Part shown: piece after piece, positions 31,266 through 42,800 of the stretch | Layout of the letters: the number at the start of each line of letters is the position of its first letter | Position numbering within the stretch: position 1 is the first letter of the stretch | Origin: Sorghum bicolor | Lineage: Eukaryota; Streptophyta; Magnoliopsida; Poales; Poaceae | Direction: 5' to 3' | Assembly (NCBI RefSeq): GCF_000003195.3 | Contig: NC_012870.2 | Coordinates: forward strand, 30,434,477 to 30,498,476 | Length of the DNA: 64,000 bases | Notes under the pieces: generated by a model | What the model was told of the DNA's origin: nothing | The model's database searches: none | What the model saw: only the letters and a program-made list of their open reading frames with translations | Position numbers and translations under genes: made by a program

Positions 31266-34058
31266 ATGGCGAGCTCCGCGCTGAGACGGTCTATCCCGCG
31301 GCGTACCTCGCTCCGCCACTCCGTTCCTCCCCACCTGCCGCCCGCAGCTGCCGGCGCCTTCCGTCGTTCGTTCCAGTCTGGTGAGCACCCATACACCCTC
31401 CGATCCCCGCGTCTCCCTGGCCTCCCATGAGCGCTATCGCTCGCCTCCTCGTGCGGTGTGGTGGTAGTAATTCTAAACACTTGCGAAGTCGGCGGTCACA
31501 GAAAATTGAATCGTATGGCCTGGGAGATTTAGTTCTGACGGGAATCCATAGCTTTCTCGTGACAGAAACCATCATTTCCTTACACTTGTGGTGTAATGTT
31601 TTAAGAATGATGAACTGTCTCAACCAGGATGATGTTGATATGCTTATCTTGTCTGACTGTTGCTGTGCAGGGGATGGTGGGGAGACCGTGGAGGAATTCG
31701 ATGAACGGCTGTTTGGGAGCAAGGGCACAGAAGAAGGGTCTCTCTATGCGAAGCTTGACAGGGCTGAGAATGCTAGTAGGAGATACGGCATGGGCTCTGG
31801 AATGGGTGGTTTCGCTGGGTTGGGTGATAGGAGGAGCTCTGGGTCATCCATGGGTCGTTTCCCTGGGTTCAATGACAGGAGCGGCTCTGGGTCAGCCATG
31901 GGTGGTTTTGGTGCGCTTAGCGACAAGAGCAGCTCAGGGTTCATTGGTTTATATGATTCTTCGAATGATAGTATAAATCAGACGCTGGGTAATGTGGCAC
32001 GCTTCCAAACAGATGATGACAGCAGCGAAGATGATCAGTGGGAAGAGGATGATTTTGACTTCAGGCCTGATGTGACGTATAGGCGAGGATCGACTTATTC
32101 TGTTCGGGTAAGCAGGAGCTTGGTTTGTCAATGAGTAGCCATAATTATTGGATTAATCTAATATCTTTTGCGACCTTGAGGTTTTTGTTATACTGAGTAA
32201 GTGTGTGGGTTTGAAATGTCTGTGCTATCCTGAAATCACAATAAAATCGTGTACTTTACGTCTTTACTAGCTGATGGTTGTTAACGAAATGAGAGTTTCA
32301 TTTCTGATATGCGGAAATCCTCTTTATAATACCATGTGTAGTTTACAACTTTATTTCTTCAATTATTAGTTTATTCAGTATCTGTCATTGTGTGGCTGCT
32401 ATTCTAATGCCCTGTTTCGTTCAATTGTAATATGTGTAGGACCTTGACCTTACAAGACCTGCAGCCGCAAAGAATCCTCCTAGACCACAGTTTGAAACAA
32501 CTACAGCGGAGGTTTTGAGGAAGGCTGATTTTAGGGTGAGTATATCTGCCTGACAACACAAGGAAATTGCAATTGCCTACAGTTTCTATTTTCTACTCAA
32601 ATGTATCATGTGCTCCACTGCTTTGTAAATTATAGGACTGCTAGGTAACACAAAGTTCAGGAACACAAGGAGTCTATGCTGATCTCAAAATGCTTCCTCT
32701 TTCCTCTTTCAATTAGAGGAAGTCATAGCCTTTACAGTGTTAACCTGAAGCTCTGTTATTTGTTTGTTGTTAATATGAGTTTTCCCACATATGTATCTGC
32801 AGAACATGACTAACAATCACTATTAGCAGTAAATTTATCTTACTCTGGCATTTTCTTCTAATTTGCTACTTGTTTTATTTGATTTTAGCAAATTTAAGAT
32901 AGTTTTTTGCAGTGAAATACATGTTAATACTATATGATACTAGTTTAATTACTAGTGCACACAAGAAGCTTTTATACATACTGGGATGGTTTTGGTTGCA
33001 AATACTTCACTGTGACAAGTATCAAAGCACAAATTTGAATACAAGCCATGTGTTGCATGTTCCAGATTCCAAAGTGTATGAAATGCATATATTTTGATTG
33101 ATCGGATCTACATGCAAAGAAAGTCAGTTGTGTATAAAACTTTGTCAATAAATATTTACTGTTAGTTGCCTCTTTGCAATGAAGAGACGTGTAACATTTC
33201 TCTCAAGATTATATCTTTGATCTGATTGATGAATTCTTATGGTTTGGCTACAAGTACTTTCCAGTTTCATTTTTTTTAATATATTTGGAACTGCTCCTTG
33301 CAGAACGTTAGATTCCTCTCCCACTTTCTTACGGAAGCTGGAATTATCATCAAGAGAAGCCAGGTAATCACTACTCCCCAAGTACTCAACTAATCATTAG
33401 ATATGATGACGGACTTTTTGGGAAGATATTCCTGCTTTTTAGTTGAGTTATCAGATCCTTTTGTGTTAGATAGTTGCTTATCATGCATATTGGGAGCAGC
33501 TGTCCTCACTCCTCAATGCATTACCCCATCCTAGTATGCTGTTATCCTTTTGGATTTGGAAAGGCATCCTGATACCACTGTTGTGCCAGGATCATATTGC
33601 TGGACGTTGATCTTTTCAGTGACTTGATTCTAAACATGATTCATGTGATTGAAAACGAAGAGCTGCACATACCATCATATATTCAACCGCACATATCCAC
33701 TGCTAATGCTCTTTTTTCATGTGCTTCCATGTTTACCTTTTACATTACTACCTTAGAAAGAACCTTACTTTTGCACTTGTAATTTTGTATCAATGCATAT
33801 GCGATGGTTTACACCTACTCATTTTCTTCACAGACCCGTATAAGTGCAAAAGCTCAGCGTAAGATTGCAAGAGAGATCAAAACCGCGCGTGCATTTGGGC
33901 TAATGCCTTTTACAACAATGGGTAGAAGACCATTCATCTTTGGCAGAAGTGCGGAGGAGCACTATTCAGAGGAGGAATATTTCGGCTTTGGGAGGCAGAG
34001 GGATAGTGAGCCTGTTGAGGATAATGGGGACGAGGAGCCAAATGTGGAGGTTGCATAA
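31266..34058 (+). CDS. Mitochondrial-type ribosomal protein bS18, nuclear gene (5 coding exons, 310 aa)
   Basis: bS18 is a small-subunit ribosomal protein; in plants the nuclear form serves mitochondria. Exons by eye: 31266-31380, 31671-32107, 32440-32535, 33304-33363 and 33834-34058, all GT-AG with phases that join. The N-terminus (MASSALRRSIPRRTSLRHS) is rich in Arg and Ser and lacks acids, like a mitochondrial targeting peptide. The S18 core is near residues 216-260: FLSHFLTEAG, then RISAKAQRKIAREIKTARAF, then GLMPF. Before it lies an unusual Gly/Ser-rich segment (about residues 77-130) with three repeats of the GS(A/S)MG(G/R)F type, and an acidic stretch. The C-terminus is acidic. It is longer than bacterial S18 (about 75 aa). 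Confidence 0.85.
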
Positions 34059-34158
34059 CATTCTGGAGTATCCTTTTCCAAGTGTTCGTGTTCTTCTGCC
34101 GGCCTCATTCAACATAATGCTCCTTTTTCGTCTTCAGAGCATAGCGTAGCTCAGCTTA

Positions 34159-34164
34159 AATAAA
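34159..34164 (+). terminator. Probable polyadenylation signal of the bS18 gene
   Basis: AATAAA occurs 101 bases after the bS18 stop codon, in a plausible 3' untranslated position. Plant signals are loose, so this is only a candidate. Confidence 0.4.
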
Positions 34165-34169
34165 ACTGT

Positions 34170-34964
34170 AACATCGCACTTATTCTGTACACTTGTGTCT
34201 TGCTCACCTGTGCCATCATAGCAAAATATCCCCAGCTTGATATCCTCCTGGTTGGAGACCATATATGCAATATGAAATGGAACATGGGATCAGTGCTTTC
34301 CTGTGCGCTGGGAAACTTGAGGTAGTTGTACTGATTTCAATTTTCTGTTGGATATTGGTTGGGCTGATGCCACCGACAGATCATGAATTCATGTGCTGGT
34401 CGTTGACAGCTTCATTTTTCTATTGCTTTTGGAGGATTTTGTCTGGCTATCTCTGAAAGAATGTATAGAGCTCGGTTAAGAACTTAAGATATCCTCTAGC
34501 ATCTTTGTGGCATAGAAAAGGGTTATGCTCTGGAGGTGCTCATGGGCTCATGGGTCTAGTTTCTGTGGGTGTCCGCCAGGTTGTTTTTTTAGAAAAAAAA
34601 ACTAAGTGCCATTTATGAAATATAAATTAGGAAATACATCACGTTATAGTGTTTTCTTTTTTGTGGTTGCGTGTCACGTCGGTGTTGGTGCACGGGCGAA
34701 GTGTCAATTCGGAAACCGGTACCAGAATATAACGTGTAGCATATCCGCAGGCACGGAAACAATTTACATTGTGGACCTAACACTTGTCGATATTGGCAAA
34801 ATTGCATCTAAATTCAACCTGGCAATAAAAATGAACGGCGGGCATGAAAAAGAGATGAATGTCACTATCATATTCTATCTATTCCTTTCAAGAAGACAAG
34901 GCGTGTGATGCAGCATTTTATCTGCCTGATAGAATCATGCACCGCGCCGCAGTAATGCGGTTTA
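34170..34964. other. Unassigned intergenic sequence after the bS18 gene
   Basis: I see no gene. Short open frames occur on both strands without domains. The sequence contains a T/A run near 34586-34600 and otherwise no recognised terminal repeats. Confidence 0.25.
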
Positions 34965-35206
34965 CTACTTCATCCCAAATTACAAGACATTCTAAGAATA
35001 TTAAATAGTCAGACTAAATTTATATGATAAAATAATAACATTTATAATATTAACTATATATCATTAGGTTCTTTATTAATTATATTTTCATAGTATATCC
35101 ATTTTATATCATAAATCTTTATATTTTTTTAAATAATTTTAGTCAAATTTAAAATATTTTGACTCTCTAAGATTGTTGCAATGCGTTATAATTTGGGATG
35201 GAGAAA
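34965..35206. mobile_element. Stowaway-like MITE (242 bp)
   Basis: The ends CTACTTCATCCCAAATTA and TAATTTGGGATGGAG are inverted repeats flanked by TA dinucleotides, as in Stowaway elements. The middle is AT-rich with no coding capacity. It lies between the bS18 gene and the hAT remnant. Confidence 0.75.
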
Positions 35207-35728
35207 TACTTCACAAACTGACGACGCAAGAACCTTACAAAGGTGTATGTCTTGTTTGGATTTACAGATTCCCCTCGCTGGAAACCCTAAGTCATTTCAT
35301 CCTCTCTCCTCTCGCCTCTTGGTCTCTCTTAGATGCCTGATGGCGGCGAAGGGCAAAGACAACTTCAAAGGGCGACGACGACTCACCGTCGTCTCCGCGG
35401 CCACAGACCCCACCTCGTCTTCTCGTCCTCCGGCAGCCGCAGCTCTAGAGCTCTAACGAAGTAGGTACATTCGCCATCCCCTTCTGCTCTTCTTCTTTCT
35501 CTCACTCAGTGGCACTGACTCACTCCCTCTTCTATAGATCTACGGATCCGCTACTGCGAGGAGTTCTGGCTCCGTCGTCTTCGTCGTCGGTGATGTCTAG
35601 GTAAGAAAGACAAACCCTAGATCTGTAGCCTAACCCTAACCCTAGCTCTTATATGCTCCATTTTTTATTTTTTTCTTTCATCTTGAGTTCTTGACTGTTG
35701 TTCTTGCCTTCTTCGTTTTGGCAACCGA
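35207..35728 (+). other. Leader region before the hAT transposase remnant
   Basis: This stretch contains CT-rich leader-like sequence and short GT...AG segments, and a CCTAACCCTAACCCTAG run near 35628. No separate protein family is evident. It is probably the 5' part of the hAT element or its promoter. Confidence 0.3.
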
Positions 35729-37989
35729 TTGAGGCCAGGGCAAGTGACGATGCCAGCACGACCTCCCTCCGTCTCTAAGGACACGGTGGAGGCTAGTGCC
35801 ACTGCCATGGCCGAAGAGATGGAGAGGGTCCGGGACCTCCCTGGTGACGACGATGATGACATGGGTGAAGAAGAGTTAGAAGAGCTCTTCGGTCGTGGAG
35901 CTATAGCTGGTGGAGATGGCGCACATGACCCCATCGACCTTGATGGTGATGAAGACCGTGATAACACTAACACGACCAGGACCAGGTATCACGCCCCTCT
36001 ACCTCTGATGTGTGGCAAGATTTCAAGAAGCTATTTAAGATGGGTCCCAAAGGTAAGAAGATCAGGTATGGCGTTGTCTGCATCCATTGCAAAAAGGAGT
36101 ACTCTAGTAGATCTTCCATTAGCACTGGCCACCTACGTCGTCATAGGGATAAATGTGCTAAGATGCAAGAGAAAACTAGGGGGTTTAGTCAGTCTCAGAA
36201 TTCTTTTAATCCTGATGGTTCTATGCGTAATTGGAATTATTGTCCTATGCGTGCTCGTACTGAACTTTGTAGGTTGCTTGCTTGGGTAGATGTTCCTATC
36301 GGCTTTGGTGAATCTACTGCTTTTAAGGAATACATTAATAATGCTCATAATCCTAAGTTTCAGGTTGTCTCTACACAAACCACCACAAGGGACTTAACCA
36401 AAATGTTTTCTGATAGAAAGAGTAAGCTTGTTGAGGTCCTATCTTCTGATTCTGTTAATTGTGTGTGCCTTACCTCTGATATATGGTCTGACAAAGCTAA
36501 AAAGGATTACGTTAGTGTTGTTGCTCATTACATAAACCCTGATTGGCAATTAGAGAAGAGGGTTCTTGGTCTTGTGCTTATTGATTGTTCCCATAATGGA
36601 CAGAACATTGCTGATAGAGTTGCATCTGTTCTTGGTGAATATGGTGTGCTTGAAAAGGTGTTTGCTGTTACATTGGTCAATGCTGCATCTAATATTTCTG
36701 CCATGCGTATGCTTAGACCCATTTTGTCTAAATATATAGGTCTTAAGGTCCCTTCAGAGGATCCAAGACATCCAGAATCTGCTATTAGTACTATGTTCTT
36801 GCATCAGCGTTGTGCATGCCATATAATAAACTTGATTGTTAAGGAGGCACTTGATTATCTTAAACCTTTGCTTGAAGTTTTTAGAACTGCAATATCATTT
36901 CTAAACTCATCTAACCAGAGAATTGCAGCATATAAGAACTACTGCATTGCAGCTAGTTATAGGCCTAGTTTCAGCTGGACATGGATGTAAGGTGGAACTC
37001 TACATATCTCATGCTTAAGACTTTGTTTCCTCACAAGAAACCTATCACTACTTTTTATACATGCCAACTATCCTAGAGGTGAGGAAGGTGAGTTGCTGCT
37101 AACTGAAGAACATTGGGTTGCTGAAAAAGTATTTAGGTTTCTTGAACTCTTCTATGATGTTATTGTTGCCTTGTCTGGTGTTTACTATCCTACTTCTCCA
37201 CTTATGCTTTATTAGCTAGTTAAGATAGCTATACACCTAAAAAATTATGCTAATGACATTCATCTAAGAAATGTGGTTTAACCTATGGTAGATAAATATA
37301 ATAAATATTGGAGGGACATATCTTTACTCTATTCTTTTGCATTCATCTTAGACCCTAGAGCTAAAATGAAGGGTTTTTCAAAAGTACTGAGGAAATTGAT
37401 GAACCTTACCAGTATAGATTACAATGCTTACTAGGTTGGTACTAGAGCAAGGCTTACTGATGTTTACAATAAGTATGAGGAGAAATATGGAGCTGTTAGG
37501 TTGAGGAGGACTGTCCCTAAGAAAAGATCTGCCTAGGATGAAATATATGATGATTGTAGTTCATCTAGTGGGGGTACTTCACTGCTGCATTCTATTCTTA
37601 ATCTGTCTAGAGATACATCTGCTACTGCTTTGCTGCTACTTCTACAACTTCTAGTGCTTCTGAACTTGTCTCATACTTAGACTATGACACTATTAGCCAG
37701 TTGGATGATTCATTTGACATCTTGAGATGGTGGCATGAGCACAAACTAACATATCCAGTGCTGTCCATCATGGCTAAAGATGTTTTAACTGTTTTTCGTG
37801 TCTACCATATCTTCAGAATCTACGTTTAGTATGACTGGTAGGATCATCGAGGAGCAGCGAAGGAGGCTAAAGCCGGAGACAGTGGAGTGGCTCACTTGCA
37901 TCAAGGACTCGGAGTTGGCGGAGGCAAGGTTGCAACAAGTGTTGAGGACAAGAAGCTTGAAGAAGAATTTGAAGAACTCTCTTGATTAG
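35729..37989 (+). pseudogene. hAT-family transposase with BED zinc finger, inactive
   Basis: An acidic N-terminal part (35729-35985) leads, after a frame change near 35990, into the main frame 36010-36990. This contains a BED finger (CIHCKKEYSS then HLRRHRDKC) and hAT core motifs: CLTSDIWSD, WQLEKRVLGLVLIDCSHNGQ and HQRCACHIINLIVKEAL. Where relatives carry a catalytic aspartate in TLDNA, this copy reads TLVNAASN. After a stop at 36988 the middle is riddled with stops. The C-terminal dimerisation segment reappears at about 37798 (SSESTFSMTGRIIEEQRRRL). Relatives move DNA by cut-and-paste; this copy cannot. It belongs to the RICESLEEPER-like plant branch by style. Confidence 0.8.
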
Positions 37990-38417
37990 TGCTCCCGCTA
38001 CCAAGGTAAATCCCTAACTTCCTCTTCTTCTTTTGCTAACTAGTTACTAATCCTAATGCTATACACCTGAATTTTTTTTCAGCTGGCCTGTAGGGAGCTT
38101 GAAGCTTTGAAGAAGTAGTCTTCATCTTTATTACTTTAATCTATCCATTTTGTTTGAACTTGGTCTGTAATATGAGAACTTGGACAGTTGGACTGTGTGT
38201 GACGTAAGAACATTGAACTTTCATGGAACTTGGTTGTACTCTTTTCCTGCCTAGGGTTTCTCACAAAGGTGAGTTTTACCTAGATAGGTTTTTAATGAGG
38301 CAGCCATTGCACTAATCTCCCAAATATAACCATTTTGTTAACTATTATGTCTTTATGTGTGTTTCTGTGATTCTGTTAATGTTTGAATTACTTAACTTGT
38401 GTATATGTGTTGTGATT
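37990..38417. other. 3' part of the hAT element
   Basis: No coding sequence is seen. It continues from the transposase remnant toward the GC-rich block at 38418 and probably represents the 3' untranslated and subterminal part of the same element. Confidence 0.3.
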
Positions 38418-38640
38418 CTATGTAGTGCCTGGGCCGGCACGGGGCACCGTAGTGCCTTCGTGCCTGGTGGCACGGTACAACATGACACGGTTAAGCCCTG
38501 ATAGGGCCATGCCTGGGCCAATGGTTGGGCACGGTGGCACTATCAGGTACGCCACGACGGGCCACTGTGTCACCCGCGCCCGTGCCTCGCCGTGCCCATG
38601 CCGTGCCGGACGGCCCGTTTGGGAAACTATATATCCATAC
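38418..38640. repeat. GC-rich self-complementary block, likely hAT subterminal region
   Basis: A 220-bp island of GGCACGG, GCCGTGCC and GGGCAC motifs in both orientations stands out from AT-rich flanks. Such dense GGCACGGC-type motifs are found at ends of some plant hAT elements, where transposase binds. I did not find a matching left end or an 8-bp duplication. Open frames on both strands here are by-products of the repeat. Confidence 0.45.
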
Positions 38641-39302
38641 ATATTCTAAGTACCTAACCCTTCTAGGAGATTCTAGTTAGCCAAGTTATTGAGGTAAATA
38701 TATATAGCTCAATCTCAGCCCTTCACATGGAAGGTGGAGGAAGCCTGTCCATATGCTACAAAGTATTATCCAAAATTAGTTAACTAAAGATAGATTGGAA
38801 AACAACATACACCCTTTGGAGTTGAGTGGCTGAGCAGTGTACAACATATTTACATAGCAGGAGAGTCACTGATGCAATGATTGGACCTTAACTCAATGAA
38901 CAAGTGAACAAATATACAATAAGCCTTTAGTCATAATATGCACGTGAGACGAAGGGACATGTAGCACCCATTTGACCCAAAACAAACTTCCATGGACAAA
39001 GTGGACACCATGTAAAAAATGTCATTACGGATGCACCTTCATAGTCATCACAGAACCACGCTGTGATAAAGGTTTGTCATGTCTGTAATAACTACGTACT
39101 ACCGATGTGCTTAAGGGTATAAGCATTTGTGACGCAAACAAGCCTTGTCTATATTGTCACCCTTTTAGCGACGCTGTTGCGAAAACGAGTCAGCAATAAG
39201 TACTAACTACACATGCTTGTTCGGGACAAGGATGTCGATTTTGATGTGCTCCATTCCACAATGGTGTACTAGGTTAGTTGTCATATAGAAAATGTCCCTA
39301 AA
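38641..39302. other. Unassigned intergenic sequence before the myosin gene
   Basis: I see no gene. 39000-39210 has blocks such as GTCATTACGGATGC and AGCGACGCTGTTGCG, which resemble transposon subterminal sequence, but no ends could be matched. Confidence 0.25.
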
Positions 39303-39558
39303 AGCTTCAATTACTAGAATCTGTGCTAATTCTTAGAATCCGTGCTAGTTAATTTTTTTTAAGTTTGACCAATTTTATAAAAAAGAGCATCAATATATAT
39401 GACATAAAATGAGTATCTTATGAAAATATATTCTATGATAAATCTAATGGTATCAATTTGATATTATAAATCTTAGTGTTTTTTTAGAAATTTGGTCAAA
39501 AATTTAAAAAATTGACTTATGACAACTCTAAAAGTTGAAGCTTATAGGAACAAAGGAG
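39303..39558. mobile_element. Probable Stowaway/mariner-like MITE
   Basis: AAGCTTCAA at the left and TTGAAGCTT at the right are inverted, enclosing about 255 bp of AT-rich sequence with TTGACCAATTTTAT and AAATTTGGTCAAAA in inverted order. Outer ends are blurred, so the limits are approximate. It sits within 310 bases of the myosin start codon and may contribute to the promoter. Confidence 0.4.
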
Positions 39559-39862
39559 TAATTTAGAAGACAAAAATGCTCGGTTCACCAATTTGGAAGA
39601 TAAAAATGCTCGGTCGACCCACCCGTCGTCTTCCACACATTCTCTGATTCTCTCTCCTGCCCCGCCATTTCCTCCAACGGTCGGTTCGTCCGCCCCACAC
39701 GCGGGCGCTCGAGCGCGACTTCCGCCATCTCCGTCCCTTCCTGAATCCCGACCACCTCTCCTTCCATATGGGCAGTCCTACTCCAACCGCCTGGATCCCC
39801 CCACAAACCGCAGCGCCACCGCTGCGACGCCTCCTCCTCCTCGCTAGCTAGCTGCTGCCGCG

Positions 39863-42800
39863 ATGATCTTCCGTCCCGGCACCGCCGTGTGGGTGGAACA
39901 CCCGGACCTCGCCTGGGCCGAGGCTGAGGTCGTCTCCTCGCCCGCCTCCCCGTCCTCGCCGTCCTCAGTCTCTGTCGTCCTATCCACCGGTGTCAAGGTG
40001 AGGGCGCAACGACCCAGACAACCCACTGTTTCGATTTCCAAGCCCCGCTGTGTGCACTGCAGCCTAGGTGTTCGTCGAATTGCTAACTTCGTGGCTGGGT
40101 CGGTTTGGCCGTTGGGCAGGCTGTAGTAGACGGTAGGAAGGTCCTGCCACGGGACACGGAGGGCGATCTTGCTGGCGTCGACGATATGACCAAGCTTGTC
40201 TACCTCCACGAGCCTGGGGTGCTCTGCAACCTCGCACTCCGATACACGCTCAACGAGATCTACGTGAGTGTCTTCATCTTTTCCACTCTGTCTTTAATCT
40301 AACAATGTCCATTGGTTGCACATTAGTTGTCCTGTAAGAAGTCCTTCTAGGAGGATAGTGGCCTCGTGTAAGATCATGTGCGGGTCCAATGTATGTGGAA
40401 TTGAGGGAAGGGATTATTTTTCCAATCTGTGTGCTAGCCCATATGTTGTGTTTCGTGGAAACATGTTGCTAATGTTGGTGTTATGTGTGCCAAAACATTA
40501 TTCCGATGATTATGTTGTTTCATCAGACATACACAGGGCGCATCTTGATTGCTGTGAATCCTTTTGCAAAGCTCTCCCATATGTATGATATGCATATGAT
40601 GGAGCAGTACAGAGGTGTGCAGTTCGGTGAATTGAGTCCACATGTTTTTGCCGTTGCTGACGCATCGTACAGGTATGAAGCATGGAAACCAGCTTGCAGC
40701 GTGTTAGTTAGAAATTAGAATATGGAGTTTTACATGGCATATTTCTCTTTCTTGAAGAGCTATGGTTAGCGAGAACTGCAGCCAGTCCATATTAGTCAGT
40801 GGAGAAAGTGGTGCTGGAAAAACAGAGACCACCAAACTCATTATGCGATATCTTACTTTTGTTGGGGGTCGTGCAATTGGTGATATCCGCTCTGTGGAGC
40901 AACAAGTTCTAGAGGTAACTTTCAGTTTTCTCATCAATTCTTTTGGTGCATGATTAACATGCCCTGTAAAAGGCTTTATGTTTCCTCAACTATGCATCTA
41001 TCCTGCTCTCATTTCAATGCAGTCAAATCCACTGTTGGAAGCTTTTGGTAATGCACGGACAGTGAGAAATGATAACTCCAGGTGAACTTCTTTACTTCTT
41101 TCATTAATTTTCTTGGAGTCAATCAACTTATTTTACTATTTTTCATAAAAAGAATGCTTGTTTGATTCTTTGGCCGTACAACTATATACATCTTTTATAT
41201 TTGATAGCCTTTGAACAGTGAGGGTGCTATACTTATTAATTTTTCAAAGGTGCTAGTGTTTTAGGTGTAATCCTCATTATAAAAAGAAATGAAGCTAGAC
41301 ACTTATATCAGTATGCTCATAGGTGTGAGAAAAAAGTTGTACATAGGCATGATAGTATATTACTAGTAGGTGTACTGCTTTCTTCTATATACCCATTTGT
41401 TTACTTACTAGTTTATTTCACTGCAGTCGATTTGGGAAATTTGTTGAAATTCAGTTTGACAAATCCGGTAGAATATCTGGGGCTGCAGTTCGAACTTACC
41501 TCCTGGAACGGTCTCGTGTTGTGCAAGTTTCTGAATCTGAAAGGAATTACCACTGCTTTTATCAACTTTGTGCATCTGGGAAGGTTTGTTTACAGACACA
41601 GACCTTTGGTGTTTTTATATTAGTTATTATCCCTGAGACTAATTATGATGTTCCCCATAATATGAAGCTGTAAAATTTGGATCTGGAAAATCCCTACTTT
41701 GTTTTCCAGGTGTTAGAATTAATTGCTATTTACTGTAATCACCTAGTTACTTGTGTAATCTCCTAGCTATTTACTCCCCTAGCTTGCTGTGCCAAGTTAA
41801 TGCCCTACTGGCCCCTTGGGACTCTGGCTGGACCCTTGGGACTCGGCTGGCCCCTTGGGCCACCCTCCTCTAGTCTATTTATATGTAAACACCTCTGTAA
41901 TCTCGTCACTAAGCAATCCAAGCCTGTTTGGCTGTCTTCTATCATGGTATCAGACTAAAACTACGATCTATCTGCTTCCGCTCCCACCCCACCCAACCCA
42001 AGCTGTCGCGCGCCAATGGCCGCCTCTGGCTCCTCCACCATGGCTACCGCGGCCAAGCTCCGCGACGAAGCCCTCTCTGCTGCCAAGCGCCTGGAGGACG
42101 AGGCCTCCTCTCTGCGCACCTCCAACACAGAGCGCAGCCAGCAGCTTGAGGAAGAAGCTACCCTTCTCAAGTCCGCTGCCGCTGCCCAGGAGCGTGTCCG
42201 CGCTGCTGCTGCTAATCTCAACAATGAGCGCGCACAGGCAGATGCCCTGGAGCAGCAGGCCGCGGCCCTCCTGGATCGCCTGCGCACTGAGTTTCCGGAC
42301 GACAACGCTGATCCAGAGGATGACGACGTGCGCTCTGCTTCCTCTGAAGCTACAGCCATCGCCCACCTCCACAGTCAAGCTGCTGCCGTCCAGAACATCA
42401 AGAACTTAATCCCCATAGTTCTTGATCTTCAGTCCTCCAACTACTCCAAGTGGCGCGACTACGTCCTTCTCATCCTCGGCCGCTTCGCCTTGAAGGATCA
42501 CGTCCTCATCGACTCCCGCCCCTATGATCCGGCGTGGTCACGCATGGACTGCGTCGTCCTCTCTTGGCTCTTCAACACCATCTCCGCTGACCTCCTGGAC
42601 GTCGTCCATGAGCGCGACGGCCTCACCGCTTGGGCAGCATGGCTTGGGATTGAGCAGCAGTTCCTCAACAATCGCGAGTCCCACGCCATGCTCCTCGACG
42701 CCGAGTTTCGCACCCTCTGCCAAGGTGCCCTCTCCATTGATGATTACTGCCGCAAGATGAAGAGCATGGCAGACGCTCTTGCCGACCTCGGCGAACCCAT

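Noticed and set aside
35628..35645. Telomere-like CCTAACCCTAACCCTAG
   Set aside because: Only about two and a half units, not the plant TTTAGGG form in series, so chance is likely.
38418..38649. Open frames on both strands at the GC-rich block
   Set aside because: The block is self-complementary, so both strands stay open by symmetry; no protein family is seen.
41961..42378. Minus-strand open frames opposite the Gag of element G
   Set aside because: They mirror a GC-biased coding sequence on the + strand whose Gag motifs are clear.
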